Below are positions 10,793 through 22,413 of a stretch of 64,000 nt of DNA, in pieces (the first letter of the stretch is position 1; each line of letters opens with the position of its first letter). Source of the DNA: Ischnura elegans. Its lineage: Eukaryota; Arthropoda; Insecta; Odonata; Coenagrionidae. The translations under genes were made by a program, and so were the position numbers. The stretch is from contig NC_060259.1 of NCBI RefSeq assembly GCF_921293095.1, forward strand, positions 25,489,812 through 25,553,811, written 5' to 3'. The notes beneath the pieces were generated by a model. It ran no database searches, was not told the origin of the DNA, and was given only the letters and a program-made list of their open reading frames with translations.

Positions 10793-11082
10793 TGTGGCGG
10801 AGCTCTTAATTTCAAGTGCCGTCATCAAGGCCAGCCACCTGGCTGAGGTCGTTGCTCTGGGGCCCTGAGGTCCCTGCTACCGCCACCAGAGTATGTGGAA
10901 CCTAGCGCCACAAAGGCGCCGCGAGAGAGAGACGCTGACGAAACGGCAAAGGAGAAGGACTATCGCGCGAGAGAGACATTGAGCAAGTGTATCGCTTACC
11001 ATCGCAATAACCGTGGTTGAATTTACTTTTGTTTACTTTATTGAAGTGAGGTTAATTACCGGAGTACCCCATAACCCCTTCA
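10793..11082 (+). repeat. 3' LTR, 290 bp
   Basis: Starts TGTGGCGG and ends CCTTCA before the GCAGG duplication. Contains GC-rich U3-like sequence and a CGAAACGGCAAAGG stretch shared with the 5' copy. Confidence 0.88.
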
Positions 11083-11087
11083 GCAGG

Positions 11088-14076
11088 TATAGTTAACCAA
11101 ATAATGCAATTCAAAATAAAATTATTCAAAATATTTTATTAGCAATAATTTCATTCAACGTATAAAAGATGAGTTGCCAGAGCAGTTGATACACATTCAA
11201 AACTGACAAACTCTGGTAAGCAATGGAAGACTCAACATACATTATGATTACATAGGTTTTGAACGATTAAACCAAACTGCGATTATAAGGAAGAAATACT
11301 TGAGCATCAACTGTATCCATAGCATGAATTGTGATAGTAATGCAGTAGGTTTGTTGAGTAAATGTTAATGTTTAAATAACTAATAGAAGAATCTAATACA
11401 ACGTACAGTCCTTTCAGGCTTCAATATAAATTCAGTACTCATATGCCACACCCTCTCAGCATGCTGTATCAAAATGGCACATGACACAATAACTGATCAT
11501 TAGGACTCAACACAACTGGGTTGGCTATCAAGATATATTGAATTCTGTTGAGGTTAAAACTTTTTAATACACAATGTGTTCTCGTCAATTTGCCCAGTAT
11601 AAACTATCTTATTATCATATTCAAAACGGCATGGAATGCAATGACCTGTCTTTTAGGTAGGTAAATAATATGCAAGCCAATTTCAGGAAAAATATGACAT
11701 GGCTATATCTTTCTACCAGCAATCTAGAGAAGAGAAGACCATCCTATTTTACAGAGGGCCAATTTTGAGAAGTAAGATAGCTTTCTTGGTGTAAATATCA
11801 CTTTCATCGATTTGATGAACCTCAAATGTACGTACAAACATGAGCAAATGGGGGGCAGCTGGACTCTTCTAAAAACATATTGCTGAGGCATTTCATAACG
11901 AATATGAGTGATTGACAGGGTCAGGCATAGTGACTCCTGCTCCTCCCTTTTTATGCCGAGGCGCAATAAAAATCCCGGCTATGACTATACATACATGAGT
12001 ATATTTATTTTTTAATATTTCATCTCCATTGCATATACTAGTCGCTTAGTTTTTCCACCATTTTGCTCATTGCGGACATGGTCCTTGAGGACCATGAAAA
12101 TAATTTCATTATAAGTAATCTGTTTGCTGTTGTAGTTCAGTAGAGTTACACATTTATTGGTCATTAAATATATCATTTACCTTTAAAATTATTTAAAGTT
12201 ATACACGTATCCATTCCTTTTTGGGAAAGTCAGTGCGGCAGAATGCGGTCCCCCTGCAGTTTGTCAACCGATAGTGAGGAAAATAGATGTTTCCAAGAAT
12301 GCAATTAAATTTTAATCCATAACCAGCTAGACGTCCAGAAAACAAGGATTTAAAGGAGTGATGGCTTAAATTTTCTTGCAAAATTCAAGATGACAGATTA
12401 CAAGACCACTCAAAGACTATGTCCACAAGAGCAGATTTTTTTGGAATTATAACTTTTACTTGTTTACTTGCAAGTCAGAGAATGCAAGGATTAATCGATG
12501 CAATATGTCACTTAAAATACTTCACTTTATGCATGCCTCACTTGATGACATAGTGTTATCGATGTTACATTCAAAGGGAGAAAAAGCACACTTCTTACAA
12601 CCTCAGCTTCATGAACTCGTTATAACTGAACATTTGTTTCAGCTAAGTAAACAGTACAGAGGGTATAGTATAGCATTTTCGACATTCCAAACATCTTGTG
12701 GTTTAGGTGGCCTTCTTGAAATATAAATTTTCAACCTAGGGGTGAAAAAGGCATTGAGGGTAGAGAGAAAACGGACCTAACTTACCCACAAATTGAAACT
12801 ATATATTTTTGAACTGAAAGTTTCATGAGTTCCAAGGTCATAGGGCAGAGGTGAAGTATAGCATGAGAAAAGGAAAATTATTGTGATTAGCAATGAAGGT
12901 GCGCTTGCTAAAATGTTGTGTCCTAATATGTGTTGCATTTGATGTTAATCCCTTTTATGTTATCTTTGTTGTCAGCCATTGTTTTTGGAATTACTATGCA
13001 AATTGACACTGGGAGGTATACATTGTAACAACGCCAAATTTTTATATAAGCCTTATTTTTTAAATCAAAAACACCACAAACACCTCTATTTACTCATTAT
13101 CCAATTTCAGAACATGCATGACAAGAGAAGAAGTTAAGAATACTTTGATTCTCAAGGAATGCTCAATCATCACATATTTCAAACAATGATACTGCAGAAG
13201 AAGTCAAAGCATAATGGTAAATAATGTTACTTGAACTGATATCATTGAAGAAAAGAAATTGCCAAAAAGTAACTTGAGAATGGTGAAAAGTTGGGTGAAG
13301 ATGAAATTGGGGTCACAGCTAAATATGTATCCACTTTACAGACAATACTACTCACTCAAAACTCGCAAACTGGGTTCACAAGATCAGAATATTGCCGCAT
13401 ACAATGGGGACACATAGTCTGTTACATATGTGGTTACTCCAATATTTCTCCTGCTACCACAGCAAATTTCAACCACATTAGATGAAAATTGTTCACATGA
13501 TTGATATGTCAAGTTATGACCTCCAGAAGGAAAATCTAGGCACCAAATCTTCATTCATAACAGGGAGTTGTGTCAAATTTCTCTTTTTGAATGGTGAGGT
13601 CTTAAATGCAAAAAGAGAAATATATATGTCCCAAATCAATTATTCAGAAGATTATGTGGAAAATTTTATAAAAAAAAGAAAATGCATTTCACAGGAATTT
13701 TGCAATAATATTTTTCAAGAGCCAAAAGAGCAGTAAGCATAACTTTGTTGAATGATTCCTTCCACTGCAAATAACTCAAAAAATATGTATTATCTCAGGA
13801 TTGAACTAAGGATATTAGAACATGCATATCAAAATGATTTGTTTACCAGCCCAAATATTGATTTATTATGAGTCTACCGATTCTGTGATGTCATTTACAG
13901 AAGAGTTAGAGATCTACTTGATAATAAAAAAAAATACAAACTAATACAAGGGATTACAGGGGTTTACGATGGTGAGTGGAGTAGTTATATTGCAAAGCTT
14001 AAACATTCTTGTTTCAATGGTAAAAGATGAAATGTAGCCTGGTGGGTTTATACCAGATTTCAGGCAAATTTTTTCT
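11088..14076. other. No gene recognised
   Basis: AT-rich DNA. Short open frames (11724-11966 minus, 12460-12726 plus, 13291-13736 plus) lack domains, splice support and coding composition. No repeat ends seen. Confidence 0.4.
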
Positions 14077-14084
14077 CCTCTTTC

Positions 14085-14343
14085 CAGTGGCGGATACAGA
14101 TGGGGGGCGCAGGGGGCGCACGCCCCCCCCCCTTGCGGGTCCGCCTGTATTGCCGAACATTGCAAAACCACAATTGTAACTTTTTATATCATAAGATGAC
14201 ATTGTCTTTTACATGTTTATAATCACTTTAAATAAAATTTTCATATACTTTGCCTGTGACTTGATCATCTTTTATTACGATAAAAGTATAACAACTCAAG
14301 ATATGTTGCGCCCCCCCTTGAGTTTTTTCTGTATCCGCCACTG
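14085..14343. mobile_element. hAT-type MITE, 259 bp, perfect 8-bp duplication
   Basis: The ends are CAGTGGCGGATACAG and its exact inverse CTGTATCCGCCACTG. The octamer CCTCTTTC flanks both sides (14077-14084 and 14344-14351). The interior has no transposase frame. Runs of G and C follow the left terminus and precede the right one. The 8-bp duplication and the CAGTGGCG end are typical of the hAT superfamily. Confidence 0.9.
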
Positions 14344-14351
14344 CCTCTTTC

Positions 14352-14910
14352 TTTGAATAAATTTATCTTTAATTTCATGGTTATCAATGGATCAATTGAA
14401 ATAATACACAGCCAGACGATGGAAGATTGTGTATGAATTATTTGAAAACCTTTTATGAATGCATTACTTATTTCACATTTGCAATCTAATTCTTCCCCTT
14501 TTCCATAGCTGTTTAGCTAAACAGCCATGCCTGTCAATCCCATTGAAAAAATTCACAATCACCAATAAAAACTGAGATTTCCAAGAGAGACATGCTCCGC
14601 CCACATTGCTCAGTTTACACACTTTACGCAGTCAACTTTGGTGAGGTCAAGCATTGAAACAGACAATCACAACCACCTGATGATAGAACTAGAGACTTTG
14701 CACACCTTTAAGCTAATATTTTCTTACATTAGAAGATAATATTTTCATGAATTAAGCTTACACAAGACAGATAAAGGACCTTCAAATAGGAACTATATTT
14801 TGAAGAATACAGAGATGCAGTCACCCACAAAACATTGGACACAATAATACCTCTTCTTAAAGTCTTGGAATGCTGGATTGAGTGACCTTTACCTTTCCAA
14901 TCTCATCACT
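14352..14910 (-). other. Downstream flank of the MATH-BTB gene
   Basis: Should hold the 3' untranslated region. On the minus strand no AATAAA lies close to the stop. An ATTAAA is at about 14368-14373. No other feature seen. Confidence 0.35.
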
Positions 14911-16092
14911 TCACAATGCTTCAGTTTCACAACTGTGTAAACTGTCCAAGTTACTGGAATTTGAATCACCTATCCCAACTTCACAAGCCTCTTGAAATAG
15001 TTGTGGACTGATGACTTCCATCACTTTCCATGCAAGATTCTTACCAATACGCTCAGCATGCCCCTCGCAGTATGATAATGCTTCTTGTTTGAGTGCTTGA
15101 CAATGACATCTGTCAGCAAGTAAAAGAAGATTGGCCACATTGCCTGGTTCAATTGTATTGGCTAAGGACTGAGCACAAATGGTTTTTAAACCTGGAAGGC
15201 CATAACGTTCGGCAGCAGCCAACAGTGCGTTTGCATGAGTCTCCAAACCTTTCACATGATCAGTGTAAGCATAGCTGATTAGTTCACGAAGACATTCCTT
15301 ACTTATATCATCCATATCAAACTTATGGATATTCCCTACGTAAGACTCTCCTTCAGAGGACTTGTGTACAGAATGGCCGTTAGTGCCAACTGGTGATTCA
15401 AATAGGTCAGCAAAGACTTTTGACCTGCAGGCCATGATATTTCTGTGAACTGGAAAGTCTTCGCCCTGGGCAGTAAGTATCACAATATCAGGTAAAGAAG
15501 AATCCACAAACTTATTACCAGCACACTGAATTTCTTCCATCATTTTATTCATGTCATTAGAAAGTGTGTGTTTTTCCTTTTCTTCACTAGAGTACATCTG
15601 CATTTTCACTGTTATTCGAATGCTACCATCGGAACTTAAATGTCTCTTCTTAACGGATACTTCTTGAAATCCTACTGAGATTAAGTCTTGGGTTGTTTCC
15701 TCAGGTAAAGAACAGCTAGTCACTGAGATGGTGTCCTCACGGCCTATGCTATTATTATACAAACCAAATTGAAAGTTTAAATATATCTTTTGCTTGGGTG
15801 GTCCCTCAGATGAGGAGGAAGAATCTGTTGAATCACAGTCGGTCAAAATGTGCGAGCTTATGTTGCGTGATATTTGGTTCAAGCACAACACAATTGGATT
15901 AAGCAAACGATGCCCATCAGCTCCCTTCCAAAATCTAATGGAGAGGCCCCATTTGGTATGCATGCCATTAATGTTCACTTCAAATGGTGGACTATCAAAT
16001 ACTTCTTGTGTCAGAACAACTTTTGAATATCTTTTAATGACCCATGTATACTTGAAAACTACATCACTGATTTTCTGCACAAAGAGTTCCAT
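14911..16092 (-). CDS. SPOP-like MATH-BTB protein (likely CUL3 ubiquitin ligase adaptor)
   Basis: A 393-residue frame has three regions in SPOP order. A divergent MATH/TRAF domain covers residues ~14-165, with YTWVI near the start, HTKWGLSI, and an insert carrying five serines in a row. A BTB/POZ domain covers ~200-300 (DIVILTAQGEDFPVHRNIMA). A BACK/3-box-like tail covers ~305-372 (GNVANLLLLADRC). In SPOP-type proteins MATH binds substrates and BTB plus 3-box bind CUL3, mostly in the nucleus. I started at the Met in AAATATGGAACTC (16092) because the acceptor TTTTTACAG ends at 16103, so an upstream Met at 16116 would be intronic. About 30 extra residues sit in the BTB domain after SKVFADLFE. 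MATH, BTB and BACK share one exon, unlike the many-exon SPOP genes. It may be a lineage-specific or retro-derived relative. It could instead be named a TD-and-POZ or speckle-type POZ-like protein. Confidence 0.88.
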   Translation of the reverse strand: MELFVQKISDVVFKYTWVIKRYSKVVLTQEVFDSPPFEVNINGMHTKWGLSIRFWKGADGHRLLNPIVLCLNQISRNISSHILTDCDSTDSSSSSEGPPKQKIYLNFQFGLYNNSIGREDTISVTSCSLPEETTQDLISVGFQEVSVKKRHLSSDGSIRITVKMQMYSSEEKEKHTLSNDMNKMMEEIQCAGNKFVDSSLPDIVILTAQGEDFPVHRNIMACRSKVFADLFESPVGTNGHSVHKSSEGESYVGNIHKFDMDDISKECLRELISYAYTDHVKGLETHANALLAAAERYGLPGLKTICAQSLANTIEPGNVANLLLLADRCHCQALKQEALSYCEGHAERIGKNLAWKVMEVISPQLFQEACEVGIGDSNSSNLDSLHSCETEAL

Positions 16093-16104
16093 ATTTCTTT
16101 TCCT
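16093..16104 (-). other. Splice acceptor and 5' leader of the MATH-BTB exon
   Basis: Minus strand reads TTTGTGTATTTTTACAG then GAAAAGAAAT before the ATG. The AG is at 16104-16103, so the exon begins at 16102. The transcript therefore has at least one upstream exon. Confidence 0.7.
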
Positions 16105-16990
16105 GTAAAAATACACAAAGAAATAATGTTATTGAATCATCTGAAGAAGATTTTCAAGATAAGCCTAACTTAAAATTTACATTGAAAATTCCTTAGCAAT
16201 GAACAAATAAATTGTAAACCCTCTGAAAATTTTCACATTGATGAATTCACACACAAATTATGAGCCTTATTATAAATAAAGGAATTATTTTCAGCAAAAT
16301 AAAGTAATTTGTTTGGATATGAAGGATGCGCAAGGGAAATGAGGATATATCACATCACTGATGAGAGAAACAAGGAGGGTAAAAGAGAAGGAAATTTTTC
16401 TCTTCATCTATTGATATAACTATTTCCTGGGGCACATTTACCATGCCTACGACTACATACAAGTTTTTTCTTCTTTGCGAAATCATAAAGGTATTATCAT
16501 TACAGAATATAAACTTTCAAAATCAAAAATTATGATAGAAACGAAGTTGAGTGGCTTTGGTTAGCAGTGACGAAATAGCTCCATAACCATTTTCCTGCCA
16601 CATAAACTATTACCACACTTGGCTATTAAAATAAAATATGCATATCAACTAATAATTTTGCTTATCACTTTTTACTTATTCGTATTTACCGAATATTGGC
16701 ATGCTTGAGACTCAATTAAATGGTAAGAAAAACGGTTGAAGGTAGAGCATTGATTCACCATCTTCGAAGCTCATTAATTCAAATAAAAAAATGTTTTAGA
16801 TATAGAAAATTACCAGGAACAGAACTTTTCTCATCTAACAACGAAATCTTTGCATTCGCCTAAACTTGACAACCTATACATACATAACGTCAATGAGTGT
16901 GGCCTGAACACAAGGCGCTAAACTGCAAAAGCGCCCAGATCCTTCACGACGGGGTTTCTCAAACCATAAGCGTCAACAAGCTAAAAGAAA
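16105..16990 (-). other. Probable intron upstream of the MATH-BTB exon
   Basis: AT-rich with no coding frame; ends at the acceptor at 16103-16104. No repeats recognised. Confidence 0.45.
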
Positions 16991-17291
16991 TCAAAGAGTA
17001 CCACATAATCGATTACAGCTTTCTGCAAGAGATGCACGTATTTTTACCACCGGTCTCCAGAATACAAATGGCACGTTTTGTCGGCGGAATTTACTGATGA
17101 CGTCCTCTCTGATTTCCAGCCGCAACAAGAAGCTAGTGTCCTGTGGCGTTCCGAAAGCTAAATCTGCCTTCATCCTTAAGTTAAACTCTCCATTTACCAT
17201 GAGAAAGATGGTAGACTGCTCCTTCGAAAAGTTTATATCAATCACACCTTCATTCGGCAGAAGACGCGATAAGACTCCATCGCCGGAATGT
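16991..17291 (-). CDS. Candidate upstream coding exon, unrecognised
   Basis: On the minus strand the acceptor AAGTTTTCATAG ends at 17292. The frame after it is open for about 100 codons to a TGA. It has protein-like composition: GVIDINFSKEQSTIFLMVNG, then GTPQDTSFLLRLEIREDV, then VPFVFWRPVV. Possible donors are CCGGTG|GTAAAA (about 17045) and ATCA|GTAAAT. Neither clearly gives the phase needed to enter the MATH-BTB exon in frame. It could be a coding exon of another transcript, or a mainly untranslated exon of the MATH-BTB gene. The stretch is richer in CpG than its surroundings. The complementary frame at 17097-17321 looks like a shadow. Confidence 0.33.
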
Positions 17292-17339
17292 ACCTATGAA
17301 AACTTGGCTACTTCTGCTTGAAGCATCAGAAGCTCAAAA

Positions 17340-17900
17340 GAACTCTTCGAACTACAAAAGAAGAACGTGAGGAATATATTAACATTTTTTGACTGAATTT
17401 TCAATAGGCATAATAATTAATTATAGGCAAAATACGCACTCTGGCAAGAAAATGATAGGTCTTAAAATTTTGAAGATTTCACTTTTATTAAACCGGCGAC
17501 TGAGTTAACAACGGCTAAGCTGGATAGAATTACATCGCATATCTTCACCTGCATATTGCCTTGAAACCGGAATCGCTTATGTAATGGTTCCTTTCCACCA
17601 TGTTAACTAGAGAGAAATTTCGTGGAGATTGTGACAGATAGAAATGAAGTTGATTGCATGCAATAAAAAATAGGCCATTGATTAAAGGTTTACTTTAACT
17701 AGTTGTTGATGCATATGCGCTCGCTAACTGGCCACAGCAAGATCTCATATTTCACAATGGGAGGCCAACGGTTGATGCCTGGCGAACGATGCTATCTTCT
17801 TAAAGACAGTAACGTCGCGTCGGTAGCTATTCTGTGAATTTAATGCGCTAGATGTACAAATACGTATTCATAATAACAAATAACTGATTTTAAACTCTAC
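17340..17900. other. No gene recognised
   Basis: AT-rich spacer between the candidate exon and the mariner relic. Confidence 0.4.
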
Positions 17901-17904
17901 ATTA

Positions 17905-18740
17905 CGCATTAAAATTAATCCTTAGCCCTAAAAATGTACAGGATATGCGCAGGAAAGTGGAAATAGCGGGGCTTGCGTACGATTCAGGAATAATGTAATA
18001 AGTAAGGCGCATTGGAACTTCTTTGCAAATTAAATCTGCCCGACGATAGTTTTCAGGTGCTATGAGGGCCGTTTTTTTTAACCTCCGATGGATCATGAAC
18101 ACAGGACGAAGTGATTGATTAAAAATGATTTCATTGCTAAATGTTGACCACAGTTGTGGTATCCTTTCGACATAATCGCCTCGGCGATTGAGGAATTGGT
18201 CGTGCCCGTGGACAAGCTTTGCTATACCTTCTCCATAGGATGTCTCCGCCAATGACTTCCCTACGAATTTTGCCTTTGCCCTGAAGCTCATCGCCCGTTT
18301 GGAAACGCTTCCCTCCTAGCCACTTCTTCATTTTAGGTCAAGATGGAAGTCACACGGCACTAGGTCGGCATTGCACGGCGGGTGATCGAAAATGTCCCAT
18401 TGAAATTGCTCAGGGAGCAGTTGGCTGCATCAGCGCTGAGATGATGACCATTGTCATGGATCAGAACACTTCCAGAAGTCAGCATGTCTTTTCTTTTGAT
18501 TTGAGTGTGAATGGACGTAAAGATTCACACTGTTTCACACTCTAGCCACAGTTCATTAAAAAAATTCTCTTTTATCGGCATTTGAGCCAAATCATGTCAA
18601 TTCTGAAGCCATTCGGCGAGTTTTCTGGCTTTCTCTCTGCAGTGCACACTTGGCGGGAGAATCAGTTGAGGCAATGCAGTTAATGAGATTGTTACTAACC
18701 TCAAACTGATAACTTACGGTCTGAAATGACTTGGGGCTGT
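17905..18740 (-). pseudogene. mariner-like transposase relic
   Basis: Minus-strand translation in several frames gives, in order, IKRKDMLTSGSVLIHDNGHH (catalytic region with the second Asp), then WDIFDHPPCNADLVPCDFHL (third Asp block, normally a D..Y/DF pattern), MKKWLGGKRFQTGDELQ, GKSLAETSYGEGIAKLVH and LNRRGDYVE. This is the C-terminal half of a Tc1/mariner transposase, an enzyme that cuts and pastes at TA. Frameshifts between the blocks break it, and the N-terminal DNA-binding half is not visible. No terminal inverted repeats found. Confidence 0.8.
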
Positions 18741-18979
18741 GTTACGGAGGATGCGTAATTTCTCTACTTGCGCAGCACCCGCCTGTCGCTTGTATAGTGA
18801 TTTTGATGAGCGATCGGAGGTTGAAAATTGAACCACCCTCGTACAAATCTCACAACTCCCCAATTTCTTGGAAGTCTATTAAAAGCCTTTGTCTTAATTT
18901 AAGTGGGATAATTGAAACAATAAACTAATTAAAGCAATCATAAATCATAAGATTGATTGGTATCCTTTTTTTTAACATT

Positions 18980-19395
18980 TGGCAACAAAATGCATTTTAA
19001 TATGACTTAATGAATCTGTGAGAACATGGTATATGGAATAAAAGGAAATCGGTGATTGCCACATTTTAATTTGACTCAATATTGAAGAAAATATCAGTTA
19101 ACAATAGCGAAAAGTTGGCCCTCCTCTTGATATAATATTCCTGGACGTCCCTGAATGTAATTACGTTGCGAATACCTTCTCAAAGTGAAGTCACAACGTT
19201 GTTCTAAATAAGTAAAAAAATCTCGAATGAAAATTTGAGGTAATGAAAAGAACCCTACAGGTTTTTTAATGAAAGGTATTGCAGGAAGGGTAGCGATTAC
19301 AGTGTGCAAGCAGCAGATTGACTGCAGGGGAAGCAGGACAGTTAAAGACGAATTTTTTAAAATTTGAATGAGAGACATATAGAATAATGGTGTGA
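18980..19395 (+). repeat. Local duplication, copy 1 (uninterrupted)
   Basis: Nearly identical to 20192-20432 joined to 20886-21094. It includes ATGGTATATGGAATAAAAGG, CAGTTAACAATAGCGAAAAG, CCTGGACGTCCCTGAATGTA and GGAAGGGTAGCGATTACAGT. The two copies carry matching minus-strand frames, but composition and lack of motifs argue against coding. Confidence 0.85.
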
Positions 19396-20191
19396 AATGT
19401 GTGAAAGAGGGTCAACGGGGAGCTGGATAATCAAGTAAATGATATCAAGGACGATAGGAAATTTTTCGTCGACATAAAATGTTTAGCAAGCCAAACTATA
19501 TTAACTATAGAACGCTTTAAATTCAAACTAGGCATTTTTCTTTGCAAACTTCAATAGTTTTACTGTTCTATAACCAAGTCATTGATGTATGTACGGCTTT
19601 TTGATTAAATTCTGCTTGAAAATGAGGAATGACGAGAAAAATAAGCTGTCTCCAATAATAAATCTTTTACTGAACTAGGTTGTGGTAATGATCTGGAATA
19701 GAGCAGCGCATCTGAGCGGGGAAACTAGTTCATTGGCAAACTTGGCTGGCGAATGTCCCGTCCATCTTGTTTCGTAGCCCATCCGGATTCGGCCTTTAAA
19801 TACATATTTAGAGTACTAAAATAGTTCCTGAAAAAACATCACAGCGAACCTATCATCAAGATTTGAGAACAATTAGAGTAAAGAAGTGATTTATACAAAG
19901 AAGAGTAAAAGTTGTGCATGTCGGAGATTGATGCACCCACTGGCGCAGGAACAAGAATTAAAATAGTGAGCAAGCAAAAACAATACTGCGCGAGCGATAA
20001 GAAAAAAACTATCGAGCTCAGCTTTAAGTTCTAGATATACTTATTTGCTTGAAGAACTGTAGTTCAGTAAAAATTTGTCTCGCATGACGAATAAAGCGGA
20101 TTAACAAGAAGCCGGCTGAAGGGTAGAAGATTTTCTCCTCTTAAAGGGCAATTTAAAATATTTAAGGGTATTAGTTCTCCATTAAATTAAT
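19396..20191. other. No gene recognised
   Basis: Spacer between the two duplication copies; nothing recognised. Confidence 0.4.
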
Positions 20192-21094
20192 TTGGCAACA
20201 TCATGTATTTTAATATGACTTAATGAAGATTTGAAAACATGGTATATGGAATAAAAGGAAATCGGCGATTGTCACATTTTAATTTTACTCAATATTGAAG
20301 AAAATATCAGTTAACAATAGCGAAAAGTTGCCCCTCCTCTTGATATAAATTTAAGTGAATTTCCCACTGCATAATAAATATTCCTGGACGTCCCTGAATG
20401 TAATTACGTTGCGAATACCTTCTCAAAGTGAATCGCGGACCAGAGTTCGCTGGCTCTTAAGAGAATCCCTTCAGACGGGATTCGACCTCGAATAGCGGGG
20501 GAAAGGGAACGTCAGTGATTCAGTGGGCTTCGATTTCTCTTGACGCGTACAATAAACAATGCGCTAAAACGAAGCGTAGCTCGTACGACTTCAGGGGTGG
20601 TTAGACCTAGACTAGTATTATACTACGAAAACTACAGTGAAATGTCAGAAAATTTTGGTGGCTAAAAGACAAAAATCAGGGTCAGATTTGCATGGTTGGC
20701 CCAAAAACATAGTATGTGCGATTAGTGAAAAGAGGTTTTTCACAAGAAGTCCTGGAGATGATAGAGAATGACACGATGAATGGGATAGAATGTATGGCGC
20801 ATACTTTGAGCGGGTGGAAGTTATCGACAGCGGTATGATTGTGGCAAGACACTCGATGCGTAACAGGTAACATGACAGCAAAAAATCAAGTCACAACGTT
20901 GTTCTAAACAAGTAAACAATCTCGAATGACAATTTGAGGTAATGAAAAGAACCATACAGGTTTTTAAAATGAAAGGTATTGCAGGAAGGGTAGCGATTAC
21001 AGTGTGCAAACAGCAGATTGACTGCAGGGGAAGCAGGACAGTTAAAAGAGGATTTTTTTAAAATTTGAATGAGAGACGTATAGAATAATAATGT
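20192..21094 (+). repeat. Local duplication, copy 2, split by 453 bp
   Basis: Left part 20192-20432 and right part 20886-21094 match copy 1. The left part also has about 27 extra bases (near 20350-20378). The break falls at CTCAAAGTGA, which in copy 1 joins directly to AGTCACAACG. Confidence 0.85.
20433..20885. other. 453-bp segment unique to duplication copy 2
   Basis: Starts ATCGCGGACC and is CpG-rich in its first 200 bases, unlike its surroundings. It is either an insertion in copy 2 or a loss from copy 1. No terminal repeats or target duplication were found, and no gene. Confidence 0.5.
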
Positions 21095-21647
21095 GAGCTG
21101 CATGTGCAACATGAATGAATTGATTGATTACGTAGAAATATGATCGATGAAGGGGTAGTTCTCAAGTGATCTTCAGTACTTATCAGATCTCTTAAGTGTA
21201 CGTGGTAAATGGGAAAAATTAAAAGAGATGATTTTACAACTCGTAAAAAGCGATGGCCTGGAAATTGCACGACTAATTGTGACGACATAACACGAGGGTA
21301 ATAATGGTAAGTAAGAAGGTAAAGGTATATACGAGAATGATTGTAGTTAAAAGCGAAATATGAAGCTATTTCGGAGAAACAGTAACACGAAATGATAAAT
21401 GGAAGTGCAGTAGAATAAGGACGTCACGTGGGAGGAAAAAATGAAAAATAGGAAAACTACGGGGAAATCACGCATGAGAGTTAGTCACTTAGAAAATTGT
21501 GCGAGTTTAAAAATAAATTACGAAGAATTTCCACGGTTCTACCAGTAAAAAAACGATTACAGCTCCTTTGTATGAAGAAAAATATGATTTATAACTGATA
21601 CCTTCAGGCTTTACTTTGTGAAACCTCTCCATATTGAAAATAAAGAA

Positions 21648-21712
21648 ATAGAACCTTACAAAGTTTTATTTCTTTATTTCACCTTACAAAGTTTTATTTC
21701 GTTATTTCAAAA
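21648..21712 (+). repeat. Tandem duplication, about 27 bp x 2
   Basis: CCTTACAAAGTTTTATTTC occurs twice in a row, 27 bases apart, with one substitution in the following TTTATTTCA. Confidence 0.75.
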
Positions 21713-21904
21713 AATATAATTACCGAAAAACTAGGGTTAATAATAATATAACGGAACCATGGTTTATTTTACCGTTTCAAGGCCAAAGGCTATGATACTA
21801 TAAGGTTAGACAAAAGAAAATAAAAATGATAAAGTAAAAATCAATCGAAGAATTGCGACATTATCATAGAATTAATGTTAGTCTAATTTATACAGCAAAA
21901 TAGA

Positions 21905-22037
21905 CAAATTGACTACTCTCTTCTCTCACTAATCCAGTTAAACTGGAGTAAAAGAATTAAAGCCTGCCTAATTAAGACAGTAATATAGCCAAATTGGCTA
22001 CTCTTCTCACTTACTACTCCAGTTAAACCGGAGTAAC
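21905..22037 (+). repeat. Spaced pair of ~45-bp repeats
   Basis: AAATTGACTACTCT..CTCAC..CCAGTTAAACTGGAGTAA recurs about 85 bases later as AAATTGGCTACTCT..CTCAC..CCAGTTAAACCGGAGTAA. Each ends in a small palindrome. Confidence 0.65.
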
Positions 22038-22413
22038 CGAGAAGGAGCATCTTTAGGCTTAACCTTAAGCCAATTTATGCGTCCAAATTCGAGGGCTGAA
22101 AGTAATTCGCAGACTACAATAGCAACGGCGGGCATCGGACGACGGTAAACAATTGCCTTCCATTATCGATGTCCTACCTAAAGAAAATATCTGGACCATC
22201 ACTTCTATAGGGATGTCCTCCGTTTCTCTTGGGATATGAAATATACAGTCTCGCAAGTGGGTAGCCCGCGCTCACATGACTGTGCGATAATCTCCCGTCC
22301 AAATCCTTTCAAGACAACCCCGTCTCTGGTGCGTCGTAGTGCTCATCATGGTGGAATATTTTCCCTCTACCCCTTCCCAAAAAGAGTAAAAATTTGGTTT
22401 AGTTGTCGACCCA

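Larger units (their letters stand above)
8829..11082 (+). mobile_element. Rearranged Gypsy-type LTR retrotransposon with 5-bp duplications
   Basis: Two direct LTR copies (8829-9057, truncated; 10793-11082, full) enclose a partial pol. The element starts TGTGGCGGAG and ends CCCCTTCA, giving the TG..CA ends of LTR elements. It is flanked on both sides by GCAGG (8824-8828 and 11083-11087), a 5-bp target duplication. Inside, everything from gag to most of RNase H is missing. The sequence just after the 5' LTR is an inverted copy of the 3' internal end. The duplication shows the outer ends came from a real integration event. Confidence 0.88.

Noticed and set aside
12594-12610. 15-base word CTTACAACCTCAGCT also at 6691
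   Set aside because: Surrounding sequence does not align, so it is taken as coincidence rather than a repeat or shared exon end.
15794-16108. 104-codon plus-strand frame
   Set aside because: Shadow of the MATH-BTB gene on the other strand.
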